Shown one piece after another: positions 1-10,700 of a DNA stretch of 64,000 nt. Below the pieces are notes generated by a model that made no database searches, had not been told where the DNA came from, and was given only the letters and a program-made list of their open reading frames with translations. The translations under genes were made by a program, and so were the position numbers. Numbering within the stretch: the first letter of the stretch is position 1; every line of letters begins with the position of its first letter. This stretch comes from Cryptomeria japonica (taxonomy: Eukaryota; Streptophyta; Pinopsida; Cupressales; Cupressaceae), in NCBI RefSeq assembly GCF_030272615.1, contig NC_081408.1, forward strand, positions 65,854,546-65,918,545, given 5' to 3'.

Positions 1-547
1 AATATTTTTTTAAATGGTCTATAATTTCATGCTCTTCATAGTGGTGGAAGAATATTTTGATTTTGATGGACATATTTTTTAGAATTTGCTGACCTTCATG
101 ACTTTCCTTGTCTAGTCCCTGAGTTTACAACTTCAAAGGCTTCGTTTGGGGTCATACAACCTCCTTTCAGGTTCCATTTTTTTTCAAAGTGCATAAGTTT
201 TAATCTAGTTTCACAATATGCCATTTTTTTGCAGTGATTTTGAATAGAAATTGTACTTTCAATATTTGGTCATTTTTGGCCTATTGAGTACTTGTATTTT
301 GCTTGGATCTCAGTTTAGATCACTAGAAGTATTTTTTGGAGTCTCTTACAGCCTATTTGAGGCAATTGTAAGATTTAAATGACAAGTCCACCTTTCCTTG
401 TTTTGCAAGTGGCCCATTATATACGCACTAAATATAAAGTGCCAAATCATCATTTTTGGGGGGGGGGTGTTCTTGATTGAGTAATTTGGAGGGGTGCCTT
501 GTGTGATTGTGCCTCTCTCTCTTGTGTTTTTTGTTCATTTTGGTGCT
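1..547. other. Flank without recognisable gene
   Basis: T-rich sequence upstream of the copia Gag relic. It has a run of ten G at 458-467. I find no copy of the 3' LTR that begins at 7345, so the 5' LTR of that element is missing, deleted or to the left of the window. Confidence 0.5.
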
Positions 548-1267
548 ATGGGTTCTCCTAAATTTCTACTTTTAACTTCTCATAATTATGCATCATGGAA
601 GATAAAGGCATGGAGTAAACTAATGGAAAAAGGACTCATTCATTATGTAAATGGAACTATAACAACACCATCTGATCCTAAGGATGATCCTAATGTTCAA
701 ATTGAATGGCTCACTAAGAATGCTCTGGCATTTGGAACTCTTTGAAAGTATGTATCAAATGACCTCATTTTTCACATTGATAAGTGTACTACAACTAAAG
801 AGGCTTGGGATATTTATGAGAAATTGTATGGTCAAGTTAATGAGATTAAGGACTAAAAGATTGATAGTGAACTCACAACATTGGATCCCAAGGATTTTGA
901 TACAATCCAAGATTATGTCACAAAAGCAAATGAGCTAAGAGAAAAGCTAAAGGATTGTGGTATTGACCAAAATTATGCTCAATTGGTTTATAACTTGTTG
1001 GACAAGCTTCCTTCAGAGTATACAGCCTTTGTATCTAGCTTTCACACCCATAGGTTAGCTCAAGGTTCCTCTTACACTTCTCCCTCATTTGATTCATTCA
1101 CAGAGATGTTGATTCTTGAGAAATCTAAGTTGACCAAGATGGGGATTCTCAAATCTTCAAAGTCACAAGAATTGATGGTTAATAAGGGGAATCAAAGCAA
1201 TCAAGGGAAAGGAAAGAATCAAAAGCAACCTAAGTCAAAACCACAACAAGATGGAGCACAATCATCC
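548..1267 (+). pseudogene. Ty1/copia Gag relic (UBN2-type), 5' part
   Basis: The frame starting MGSPKFLLLTSHNYASWK is the usual beginning of plant copia Gag proteins of the DUF4219/UBN2 type. Further on it reads TTTKEAWDIYEKLYG and then a long helical region ending in a lysine/glutamine-rich stretch typical of the segment before the zinc knuckle. Gag forms the virus-like particle in the cytoplasm. I place the start at 548 rather than at an upstream in-frame ATG (494), because homology begins there. The frame holds stops at 743-745 and 854-856 and is then cut at 1267 by an insertion; the coding sequence resumes at 5617. Confidence 0.8.
1263..1267. repeat. Target-site duplication, left copy (CATCC)
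   Basis: CATCC precedes the TGTAGTACCC start of the insertion and TATCC follows its ATTACA end at 5617-5621, so four of five bases match. This supports integrase-mediated insertion into the copia gag-pol. Confidence 0.55.
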
Positions 1268-2245
1268 TGTAGTACCCTTACTCGTTTGAACTGATATTTT
1301 GTTCTTATTATTCTCAGTGGATACATTATCATTGGTTATTTAGAATTGTATAACATTGTTCCATGTTTTATCTAATTATGAGACATATGATTTATTTGCA
1401 GTATTTATGTACTTATGTTTTATGGCATTATATGGTTCATTGCTATGTACTGACACTTTACTTCATCTATGCACTGTGTGTTGTGTATCTACGAGTGTAT
1501 GGGATGCATGGGGATGATTTTTCTTCACTCATCTCGGTGAGATAGGGAATGCCGTGAATCTCCTTCATCGGTGTGTATGTTGAAATATCTATATATGTAT
1601 ATATGCATGTGTGGTCGGTGATGCAGGATGTTGCAGGTACAAGTATCAGGTAGGTACGGGGTATCGTCTCCACCTGGCTACATAGGTCTGAGTGTGCCTT
1701 ATATTTTCTGATGGAAGTGAAGGAGATAGTAGTTGACCCTATTTTTAGTCAGTTACGCTTGGGTGAGTGCCTTCATTTAGTCGTCCTATCAATTGGTTTG
1801 GTCTTCATATTTTATTGTTTGATCTTTATAAAAGTCGCATGATGCTTGCTCAGTTTGCGTGTCCAGTGTTCCCAATTTTTGTATGTCATTGGTAAATGTT
1901 ACGTTTATTATGTCCATAAGAGTAGTTTTGATAATTGGAGGAAAAAGAATCAAGTGATCTAGTGACTTAATATTGTTTATAAAGGACGAGTTAATATCTT
2001 GGTATGAGTTGATATGAATTTTATCAGCTTGTTAGCTTGATAGTTGCAATTCGATCATTTCAATATATGTAAGGACATTATATACTCAGAAGGCAATAGT
2101 CACTTATAAGTAGTTATTGGAGTTAAGATAAGGTGACCGTATTATCCGTAGTTGGTATCGCCCATCGGGTTATTATGTTTTTGGTTTATGCATTTATAAG
2201 TTAGAATTATAGATATGTTATATTTAATTTGTTTTTCGAACAAGT

Positions 2246-2269
2246 TATATATATATATATATATATATA
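2246..2269. repeat. (TA)n microsatellite
   Basis: About 24 bases of alternating TA inside the 4.35 kb insertion. Confidence 0.9.
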
Positions 2270-2488
2270 ATTCGATTGTTCGAATATAAATTTACAAGCA
2301 TTTGAAAACAAAGTATATATTTATAGATTTAAACGTAAAATTTCTAGGAAGATTAATGTTTAAAATATTAAATGAAAGTTATAAATTAATTATTAAAGTA
2401 TAATAATGAAATTATACTAAAGCAAATAAAATAGAATTCGACCTTATAAAAGGTGGTGGGGGTTATAGTTAGAATAAGGTAAACAGTG

Positions 2489-2547
2489 GTCGATGGTAAT
2501 ATCGACCACCCCCCTTAATATAGGGAGGGGTCGGTATTACCACCGAC
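2489..2547. repeat. Inverted repeat with nested hairpin
   Basis: The arms 2489-2507 and 2529-2547 are 19 bases each and match at 17 of 19 positions, with complementary C-rich/G-rich extensions inside. Each arm is itself partly self-complementary (GTCGAT...ATCGAC in the left arm), so the block could fold as one long hairpin or as two small ones. Confidence 0.7.
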
Positions 2548-3050
2548 TACCCTCCTCTTCCATTAACCACATACTCCCTCCATTAAACACTACAGTCAGC
2601 AGGCATAGAGAGGTTTACTCCATTAACTCTGCAGTCAGCGACGACACCTCTCGCCCTCTCGCTGTTTCAAAGCGATAAACAACTACTCTCCACGTCTAGT
2701 TTCTCCATGAGCTCCAGTTTGTTGGCATCTAACAGTAGATTGACCGATTAAGGAGGGGATTAGACTGGCACATAAGGTAAAGACTGGATCATAAACCTTA
2801 GTGGACTCCAGACCTAGCAGATTAAATGCACAAGTTGCTGTTTGCAAACACATTAGTGATTGAAGTAATGAATCAATCTCTCCACCCAGCTGATAGTTGT
2901 CATAGCCACAATCAAGGAGCGCAAAAGACTATAGTTAACCGGAGATGGACTCTTCACGTGGAGGAAGAAGAAGAATTAGAGGTAAAAGAGTTTTAGTTGA
3001 TAACTATTACTAAGCCCCAGATTTAGGAGAGCGATGGATGATTTTTTTAG

Positions 3051-3058
3051 TATAAATA
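3051..3058 (+). promoter_or_regulatory. Putative TATA box of the 4.35 kb insertion
   Basis: TATAAATA followed by AGGGGTGTGAG and a purine-rich stretch. It lies about 630 bases upstream of the ORF at 3685. Inferred from consensus only. Confidence 0.4.
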
Positions 3059-3143
3059 GGGGTGTGAGTAGAGAGGAAAGGGAGGGAAGTCTTTTGTGAC
3101 ATCCAAGGAAGGACAAAGGATTGTAGAGAGAAGAATAGAGTTA

Positions 3144-3265
3144 GAGAGGATAGTGTTTTTTTTATAGTATCAAGAGAGAGTTGTTTAGAAAGGATATTGT
3201 TTTTATAGTATCAAGTGTAAGATGTTTAGAAAGGATAGTGGTTGATAGTATCAAGAAAGTTGTTT
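3144..3265 (+). repeat. Three-unit tandem repeat in a predicted leader
   Basis: Units of about 43, 41 and 38 bases share AGAAAGGATA and TATAGTATCAAG. They begin about 90 bases downstream of the TATA box and so would lie in the transcribed leader. Confidence 0.7.
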
Positions 3266-3684
3266 GCCTGTTTCTTTGATAGAGCTAGAAGTATTGGTGA
3301 AAAGTATCGCAAGCAAGGCGCATTTATCAGCGAGAGGGCATTAAGGTCTTGCATATTGATCAACACTTCAAATAGGTCAGGAATTTCTTAGTTTATGTTC
3401 ATTATTATTTACAATCTTTGTTATATGTCATGTTATTGTCTTGCTTATGAAATAGTTATGGTTATGTTTTATTTATCTTTAGGGATTGTTAAATAAAATC
3501 ATATAATAGAAGTTGTGAATACGTGATGACTATAGAAGTGGAATAGTGTTTAAGTTCAAATTTCACTCTTGTTATTATATGGAAGAAATGTATGGTTGCG
3601 TTCAAAACCTAGTTATTAAGATTTATTAGACGTTGCTCTAGGAGAGTCTAGGAAGTAATAGTTTACTATTGATACATTACAAAG

Positions 3685-4083
3685 ATGGTACGAGTCAAAC
3701 AAATAGCTCGCAAATCTATAGCAGGTTATGCTCACTACTTAAAAGTCAAGAAAGATTCGTTGACACCTGTCAAGCCTATTGTGGAGGACAACCCAACTCC
3801 TGAATAGAAACCAACTCCAGAAGAGAGAAAAGAAATAGAAAAATATCCTATTCAGAGTTCAACTAAAGAAGTTACCATTGAGAAAGGAAAAGAACCCAAG
3901 CCAAAGTGCTCGCCTCAAAAGCCAATAGTTATACGTTCTGACTCGTCAGAGGGGTATATTCCCTTAAGTGATAATGAGTCTGTGGGGTACTTTCCCCAGA
4001 GTGAAAGCAAATCTGAAGGATATACTCCTTTAGATCATGTAGAGTCTGATGAGTGCACTTCTCCATATTTTCTGGAAGTATGA
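3685..4083 (+). pseudogene. Small acidic ORF with histone H3-tail-like N-terminus (one stop)
   Basis: An ATG-initiated frame of 133 codons, broken once by TAG at 3805-3807. Its first 16 residues, MVRVKQIARKSIAGYA, match the H3 N-terminus at 10 of 16 positions when both initiator Met residues are counted; the residues equivalent to H3 R2, K4, Q5, R8, K9 and S10 are kept. The middle is rich in K, E and P. The C-terminal part repeats an acidic motif about every 12 residues (SEGYIP, SVGYFP, SEGYTP). No domain is recognised. It could be a Gag-like or accessory protein of the insertion. Basic N-termini are common in plant retroelement proteins, so chance resemblance to H3 is possible. Confidence 0.45.
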
Positions 4084-4786
4084 TGTAACACTCTAGTGTA
4101 AAAAAATAAATAAATAAAAATAAAGACATTATTCTATGAAGAAATGTATTATGTCTGGTTGTAAGACTTACTTGATGAAATAAATATATCTATTTTAATC
4201 TTCGTCTATTGTATAAATGGAAATTATTAAGGTGGCATACCTATAGTAGTTAACAAGAGTTTCAATTACTCTTGTTATACCGACCATATTGTTCTTCAAT
4301 GTATATTTGTATTTCAAGTTAATTTTGTGATAGGTGTTGGTACATAAGATTACCTTGTTTTATATGGTGGTCTCAACTAAGTACATTAAGTCATGTTGTC
4401 AGTATGTCTTGTGTGCTATGTCTTGGCCAGTTATTTAGATGTTTAAACTTAAGGAAATGAGCCACTATGAGTTGTTTGTAATGGTCAACCTTAGGTTAGT
4501 TAATTATGTATCTTTCATTCGAGGTAGGTCAAGATTGGGAATGGCTGTCTGTGTCGCCATAGAGTTCTGTAGATAGAACTAACCCATAGTATCCTAAGAG
4601 AGAGAGTGGCTTTTGAGCAGGGGCCGTGCCCAAAGTGGTGATAGGATAACCCGTTGGTAGTTGGTTAAGAAAGTGAAAATCTAATAAACGACTAGGGAAG
4701 GGTAAAATAAAAGTTAAATAAAACAATGTGCCTCGCACATAGGTGAGTGCTAGTACAGGACTCATAATGTAGTGAGAAGGCCTAGA

Positions 4787-4933
4787 ATGGAAAACTTACC
4801 ACCTTGTCTTCGTGAGAGGATTGGTAAGGTCCACATGAGTCTTAGTTGGAATCAGAGGTTCCGGAGAGGTTACCAGGATAATCCAGGATGGGGGCCAGGA
4901 CCTATGGAGGCTGTACCATGGTATCCACCATAA
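4787..4933 (+). CDS. Hypothetical 48-residue ORF
   Basis: An ATG to TAA frame starting MENLPPCLRERIGK and ending in a Gly/Pro/Trp-rich stretch (PGWGPGPM, VPWYPP). The composition is unlike the surrounding AT-rich DNA and it lies 0.7 kb downstream of the H3-like ORF in the same orientation. It matches no family I know. It could be a 3' exon or an eroded C-terminal piece of the same element's protein, or chance. Confidence 0.25.
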   Translation: MENLPPCLRERIGKVHMSLSWNQRFRRGYQDNPGWGPGPMEAVPWYPP

Positions 4934-5616
4934 GACATGTGATGACACTTTCTCCTTAGAGTCACTAGTGTTTTGTGAGTTAGGTCACATGATTGTAAGT
5001 GGAGTCTTGTAGTCCTTTCATTCTTGTTTCATTTTGCTTGCTTAAGGGTTATCTACTATCTCTAGCACGGTGGTGTGGTTCCCTTTCGGAACCACATGGT
5101 CGGGTGGTAGTGTCACTTGCCATCGGATGTTCTGGTACGTATCTTCAAGCGAGGAAGGACTTCGCTGATGTTCTTGGATCGTGATTCATGTACCGACTCA
5201 TGTTCCTATCCATCTTTCAGTTAAATACTAGAGGTTTTGAAAAAAAAAACTATATGTAACTTTCATTTTGTAACATTTTAGCTCATGATGTAATTTCTTT
5301 TTGAAAACATGTATTTTTTGAATATTGAAAGCAAAGAAATATTGTAATATATGCTACTTCAATTACTGATTTCTGATGTATATGATTTCTTGAAGTATTT
5401 TAGATTCTTTCATTGTGGTGATTTTATTTTAAATATTTAATTTACTAAGTAATATTCGTTGGTAACCCTTAGGAAATTCAGGTGTTAGACTTCCGCTATG
5501 TTATTAGATGTGCTAAGGTTCAATTCATGCACTTAATCAAAAAAAATAAAATTTATTTCACCCTTAGTTGCATAGATCATGATGTTTTCCTTTAGGGTTC
5601 CTGACGGGGCATTACA

Positions 5617-5952
5617 TATCCTCTCAATAACAAGGTGATTCTACATCCTCACCTAAGAGGAAATCATATAAGGACAATATTTTTTGTGCATATTACAAGA
5701 AGTCAAGACATGATGAACATCATTGTTATAAGAAGGATATTGATGAGTAGAAGAATCTTCTTGAGAAGAACAAAATCAACCTACCTTCTAGAATGTCTAC
5801 ATCAGCTTCTTCTTCCAAGGAAAAGGATAAAGGAAGGGATCACTCTTTTTAGGATAGATAAAGGAAAGGGACAAGCTCTTTGTGCTACTACACATCATGA
5901 TTTAGGGAGATGGCTTCTAGATTCAGGGGTTTCTCATCATATGGCATCTTGA
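5617..5952 (+). pseudogene. Copia zinc knuckle and aspartic protease start
   Basis: The first frame (from about 5655) reads CAYYKKSRHDEHHC, the CCHC knuckle of copia Gag with its second cysteine replaced by tyrosine, and continues with a KNLLEKNKINLPS-type linker that has stops. A frame change follows, and WLLDSGVSHHM is the copia protease active site (usual form DSGASHH or DSGATHH). The knuckle binds genomic RNA; the protease would cleave the polyprotein. The TATCC at 5617-5621 is the right copy of the target duplication of the insertion that splits this gene. Confidence 0.75.
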
Positions 5953-5958
5953 TAGTCT

Positions 5959-7330
5959 ATGTTCTCTTCATTTGAGCCTTGCCACATGCCGCAGATTTTG
6001 ATGGGAAATAATACATACATGTATGTGATTGGGAAAGGATCTATTTCCATTGGGGATAACTCCTTTAATGATGTGTTTTGTGTACCCCACTTGACAAACA
6101 ATCTTCTTTCGATCTATCAAATCACACATGGGGAAACTAGGAAAACTATGGAATTCACACCTGATTCAATTATCATTCAAGACTTGGAGATGAGATCTAT
6201 CATTGCGATAGGGGTGGTTGATCATGAATCTCAGTTGTAATACTTTTCACATTTTGGTCCTATTGATGAGGTTGATTCTTCCTATGTTGATGATTTAGAC
6301 TTTGAGGAGAACTTTGGGTACTTGAACTTGGGGATTCTCACATATGACCCTGTTCTTGAGCCTTGCATTTCATCTCCTCCTATGGATATCACATCACCTA
6401 TTGCACCTAATGATGCAGCTAGTGTAACAATTTTTCCTTCTTGTGATTCAATGCAACATGATATTTCATGTCTTCTAGCTTGAGTTTCATGGGATGACTA
6501 CTTGACAGACATTGCAGGTTTGTTTGTGGAGTCCTACATTGAAGATTTGGGAGACATGATTGATGACATTAATCTTCTATTTGATGAAGATGATCCTTCT
6601 TCGATTGATGTGAGGGAACACCCTGACCCTCTTGTGCAATCTTTACATGATCATTCTTTAGAGGTTGACATGATTGTAGATACTTTTGTACAATAGTTGG
6701 AGGTCTCTTTATTCTTTAAGGAGACATGTGAGTCTTTGTCTATTGTTCTACATTCTTCTCCACTAGATCTTGGAGTGCCTTTTTCAGCAGTGTGGAGCAG
6801 TTCACCAGCTTTGGAGGGGGTAACCTTCAACATCGACATGGGGACACTTGAGTAGTTTTCAGAGATTCTATTCATCATGAGTTTTTTTCCTACATCTTCC
6901 CTTCATGATCGGGGAGACTTCATGGATACACCTTTTGTTTTGTTTCTTCCTAAGGGGAGGAACATTGTTCACCATTAATGGGGCAATTTCTTCATACATC
7001 ATTGAGATTCTATCATTGGTACAAATTGTACATTGAGGGGGGGCTACCTAGCTTCTCTTCTTCTCTCATATGGGGGGACTTTTTCCTCTAATGTGGTTTT
7101 GTCCTTCTCATACTTCTTTGAGATTTCTTTGTATATGGTTTTCATCTCTCTTTTTGGGGGAGGGTTTTTTCCCATTGGGTTTTTCTCTCTTTCCCTTCTT
7201 TGTGAGAGATTTCACTGCATTGATTTGCATGAATTTTCATTTGTACATGGGTACCTAACATGGCCTAGTAGTCGGACCCATCTTGCATTGCTTAGTTGCA
7301 TTTTAGACTTAAGTGCATTCCCCTAATTTC
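5959..7330 (+). pseudogene. Copia pre-integrase region followed by a long acidic frame; integrase and RT absent
   Basis: The frame first gives a recognisable copia protease/pre-integrase segment (FCVPHLTNNLLSI, then IGVVDHESQL and, after a stop, YFSHF). From about 6260 it becomes an unfamiliar acidic, Ser/Pro-rich sequence with many D and E and no HHCC, DDE, RT or RNase H motif. The same frame stays readable for about 1.3 kb, interrupted by stops but no frameshift. It ends at a polypurine tract and LTR. The element therefore appears to have lost integrase, RT and RNase H and would need proteins in trans. Whether the acidic part was ever translated is uncertain, especially beyond about 7030. 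Confidence 0.55.
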
Positions 7331-7332
7331 CA

Positions 7333-7344
7333 CTTAAGGGGGCG
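7333..7344 (+). other. Copia polypurine tract
   Basis: CTTAAGGGGGCG directly before TGTTGGTGTAAT, the normal arrangement for second-strand priming next to a 3' LTR. Confidence 0.6.
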
Positions 7345-7756
7345 TGTTGGTGTAATTATTTATTCATGTTGGATATTATTACACCTTACTTAATTTTACT
7401 TAGGTACATGCATTTCATAGTAGTTTGGGAATGAGACACGTGGGTGTTTGTGCCACATTAAAATAGTGTGTGTAGGAGAATTTCCACCTCTTATGGAATA
7501 TTATATTGTTTGTCCTACCTACCACACCTATTTCGTACCTACCCTTGTTTCTTATTGAGCCACATATCATGTTTGTGTTCTCACATATCCATATAGCCTT
7601 TCCTATATAAGCAGGCTCATATTCATTGTATGTAATGATTGATGATCCAGTTTATCAGTATTTTAATCTTTATAGAATACATTTTATTCCTATCATCTAT
7701 TTTGTCTCTCTATTGTACTTTTCATTGAGATCTTGACCTTGGCAAAATCTAACGCA
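7345..7756 (+). repeat. 3' LTR of the 5'-proximal copia element (right end approximate)
   Basis: It starts TGTTGGTGTAAT right after the polypurine tract. TATATAAG at 7614-7621 is a good TATA box. The end is placed near AAAATCTAACGCA because copia LTRs are usually a few hundred bases long and end in CA, but no partner LTR is present to prove it. Confidence 0.5.
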
Positions 7757-10700
7757 AAGCATTTTCACCCTTTTTCCCTATTTTTCTCATTTTTGTGGAT
7801 TCACAATTTTTTTTCCTAATTCATCAAATTATGAATGCATTTTATTATTTTTCTACTCTTTCATTGATTTGAAATATTTTCAACCCTTTTCCCACCTATT
7901 TGTTGAATCCTTGATTTTGATGCTTTCTCGCAAAATATTGTAGAGCCATTAAAATAATCCACATTTTCCCTAGATATTATGATCTTGCATCATTGGGAAT
8001 GCATCCACCAAATCATGATTGAAAAATGCATTCCGAGTATTTTTTCCTAGCATTTCTTTCTCTTAGCCCTAATTTTGAGTTTTAAGTTGTGTAGTTTGGG
8101 TCCTACTTTTCCCTTGCCTCAAACATATTTTTCCTAGTGCTCCATTTTAGGTAGGTTATCCATCCTTGGAATAATTCTCCTTTGCTCTTGGCTCTGATTA
8201 TTATTCATTATGCATAAAATGAATATTGTTTTAGCCCCTAAATCTATCTATTTATTCTTCTTATTATTTTTTATATGGCTATTTATTCATCCTGGCTTCT
8301 TTTTTCACCCATTTTGATTTCCTTATCCCCATTAGTCAAAATTGTTCCATTTTTGTATCCATTTTATTTTATAAGAGGCCATTTGGGCCCTTTTTCATCA
8401 TATATCCTCTTGAGAGTGAAACACCATTGTAGCCATATTTATTATATTCCTTTTGTACCTTGCCATCATCTTCACCTCATCTTTTCTCATGTGGGATCTA
8501 TTTTATTTTTCTTTAAAATAATATTAGTATAACATCCTTTCAAAGAGGGATAAATGTATACCCCTAGAGTGTCATTTCATTCAACCAATTTTATCGCTAA
8601 CTCATCATATTCACAATCTTTCTATTAATTAAATTTAAAGTGTTTATGATTTAATAAATTTTTTTCTACCCCAACTCTCATCCTAAATTTTTTCCTCTAT
8701 TTCTCTAGGTCCTAGTATAAGGTAATTAATGAAATTTAATTACCTTTTCTCCTTTTTAATAAAGGAATTAAATAAACAATTTTTATTTATTAAATTTTCA
8801 TCCTTCATGTCACATTGTCCATATTTTCTTATTAACCTTTCAATGCACACACAATCTCCCATTATATCTTCAAGAACATTTACTTAATCATTATTACATA
8901 AATTCAATCCATTTAAATTGCAGTGCCAACAAATTTCCCTTTTGGAAAGTTGGAAATGAAGTCTTTCCCTATAAATGCAAATTAAGAACTATTTCCAAAT
9001 TCCTGGATTGGGGGACAGCCAATTAGGCTCAATTTTAATACACACAAGATCTAATCACTATGACTAATTGTTCCATTTTGAATGGTTATTTGATTGTCTA
9101 ATTATATATGATTAAATTGAAAATGGAATAACTAGGTCTAATTATTGAAAATTAACCATAATTAACACAAACAAATATATGCATAACTATGGTTTATAAT
9201 GTAATCTCACATTTGGAAATGAGATGTAGGGAGTAACCCATCATTAAAATTTGAGCCAAAAAACATTGTGCTAGTATGCTAGGCACCATAATCCTTGAGC
9301 TTTCTATATCAACTAAAACTTCACATTCTAGATCAAAATGCTCTATAGATCATCTCCTCAAAATTTGACCAAAAACTATTAGACACATGTACAATTTGGC
9401 ATAGTCTAGTGGTTTTTGCCTAAATTCAAAGTCTAAAACTATCTACATGTTTTAATTCTACAAATTGTTGCTATTAGAATTGTTAGATACACATGGAAAA
9501 GAGGAAAAAAAGTTATGTTGTATAGAAGTTCACCCAAGTCAAAACTTGGTAGGAATTACCCTCTACTATAGGTAAGATTAATTTGAAAAGAGCTTTCCCC
9601 TAGTAGGGTAGAGGTAAATCTAAAATGTTTAATTTGGAAATTATACCTAAAAATTGATATTTATGATGATACAATTCTCTTTAGATAAGTACTCAAGGTA
9701 TTGATGCAATAACATGATAAATTCTAACAAAATAGACCATAAAAAAATACACGAAGATATCTTGTTGTAGTTGACGCTCCTTGTAATTAGTTATGCTCTT
9801 GATTGGAGGAAAATGGAATTGCTAGACTAGGAAATTTGATCAAATGAATTAGAGATGATGCCTTCATATAGGATTTTCAAGGAATTTTTATATCTAGGTA
9901 AAATTTGAATAACCATATCAAAATATTAAGATTGGATAATAGCTGGTAGGAACTAGCACTCTAACATATTCAAATTTGGGTGCGTTTTGGAGGGACTAAG
10001 GTACAAGGAACCATAATCCACCTATAAGAGAAAACTAAGAGTGTTTTGAGAGTGTACAAGACCAAGATATTGCATCAGGTTACCTCATAAGCATATGATT
10101 ATAATATGGATGAGATAAGGCTAAAATAGGCTGAAAATGGACTAGAAAGAGGCACACTAAATAGGGGACCAAAAAGGATTACAAAATTGTAAGGGCTTAC
10201 AATTTGTGATGTTGTACCTTTAAACGTATTAATTTTACCCTTTTGGAAAAATATCCCATGTCCTTGGAGGCATGGGTCTTCATTCCTCTCTTTTTCATAA
10301 ATGGGGAATTATATTTTCCCCAATTATGCCTTCCGAGTGCAAATGAAACTATGGAACTCTACTCTTGACCTCCATATTCTATCCCAAACCTCTATTGTTT
10401 ATCCCCTAGATCTATTTAATCCTTGAGCATTTAACCATATTTAGCACATAAAATTTAAAGAATGTATAGCTATGCTATTGAAATCATGTTGTGACAATAG
10501 ATGAATACATAACATAGTAAATTGTATACAAAAATTAGTCTATCATAGTTTAGATTTGTCAAAATTTAAGCTTGTTTTAATTTCCATTGCCATATTTGAG
10601 TGTTTCTCACTTTAACTCATTTTATCATTCACATTGAGTGTAAAATATTGAACACAATTAGTATTATATTTATTGACGTCTTTGTTGACATTTCTATCAA

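Larger units (their letters stand above)
1268..5616 (+). mobile_element. 4.35 kb TG..CA insertion, LTR-type (solo LTR or non-autonomous element)
   Basis: It begins TGTAGTACCC and ends GGGGCATTACA, short inverted ends of the kind found on plant gypsy LTRs, with an imperfect 5 bp duplication. It separates copia Gag (ending at 1267) from the copia zinc knuckle (from about 5655). I find no internal pair of long direct repeats, no primer-binding site and no pol, so it is either an unusually long solo LTR or a non-autonomous element whose LTRs I cannot delimit. It carries a TATA box, a tandem repeat, an ORF with an H3-like N-terminus and a 48-residue ORF. Confidence 0.6.

Noticed and set aside
1268-5616. 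DNA transposon with terminal inverted repeats
   Set aside because: Only about 10 bases are inverted (TGTARTRCCC), and no transposase is present; the ends and 5 bp duplication fit an LTR better.
7033-7326. Hydrophobic 97-residue ORF as a membrane protein
   Set aside because: Pyrimidine-rich sequence between the acidic copia frame and the polypurine tract; hydrophobicity follows from T content.
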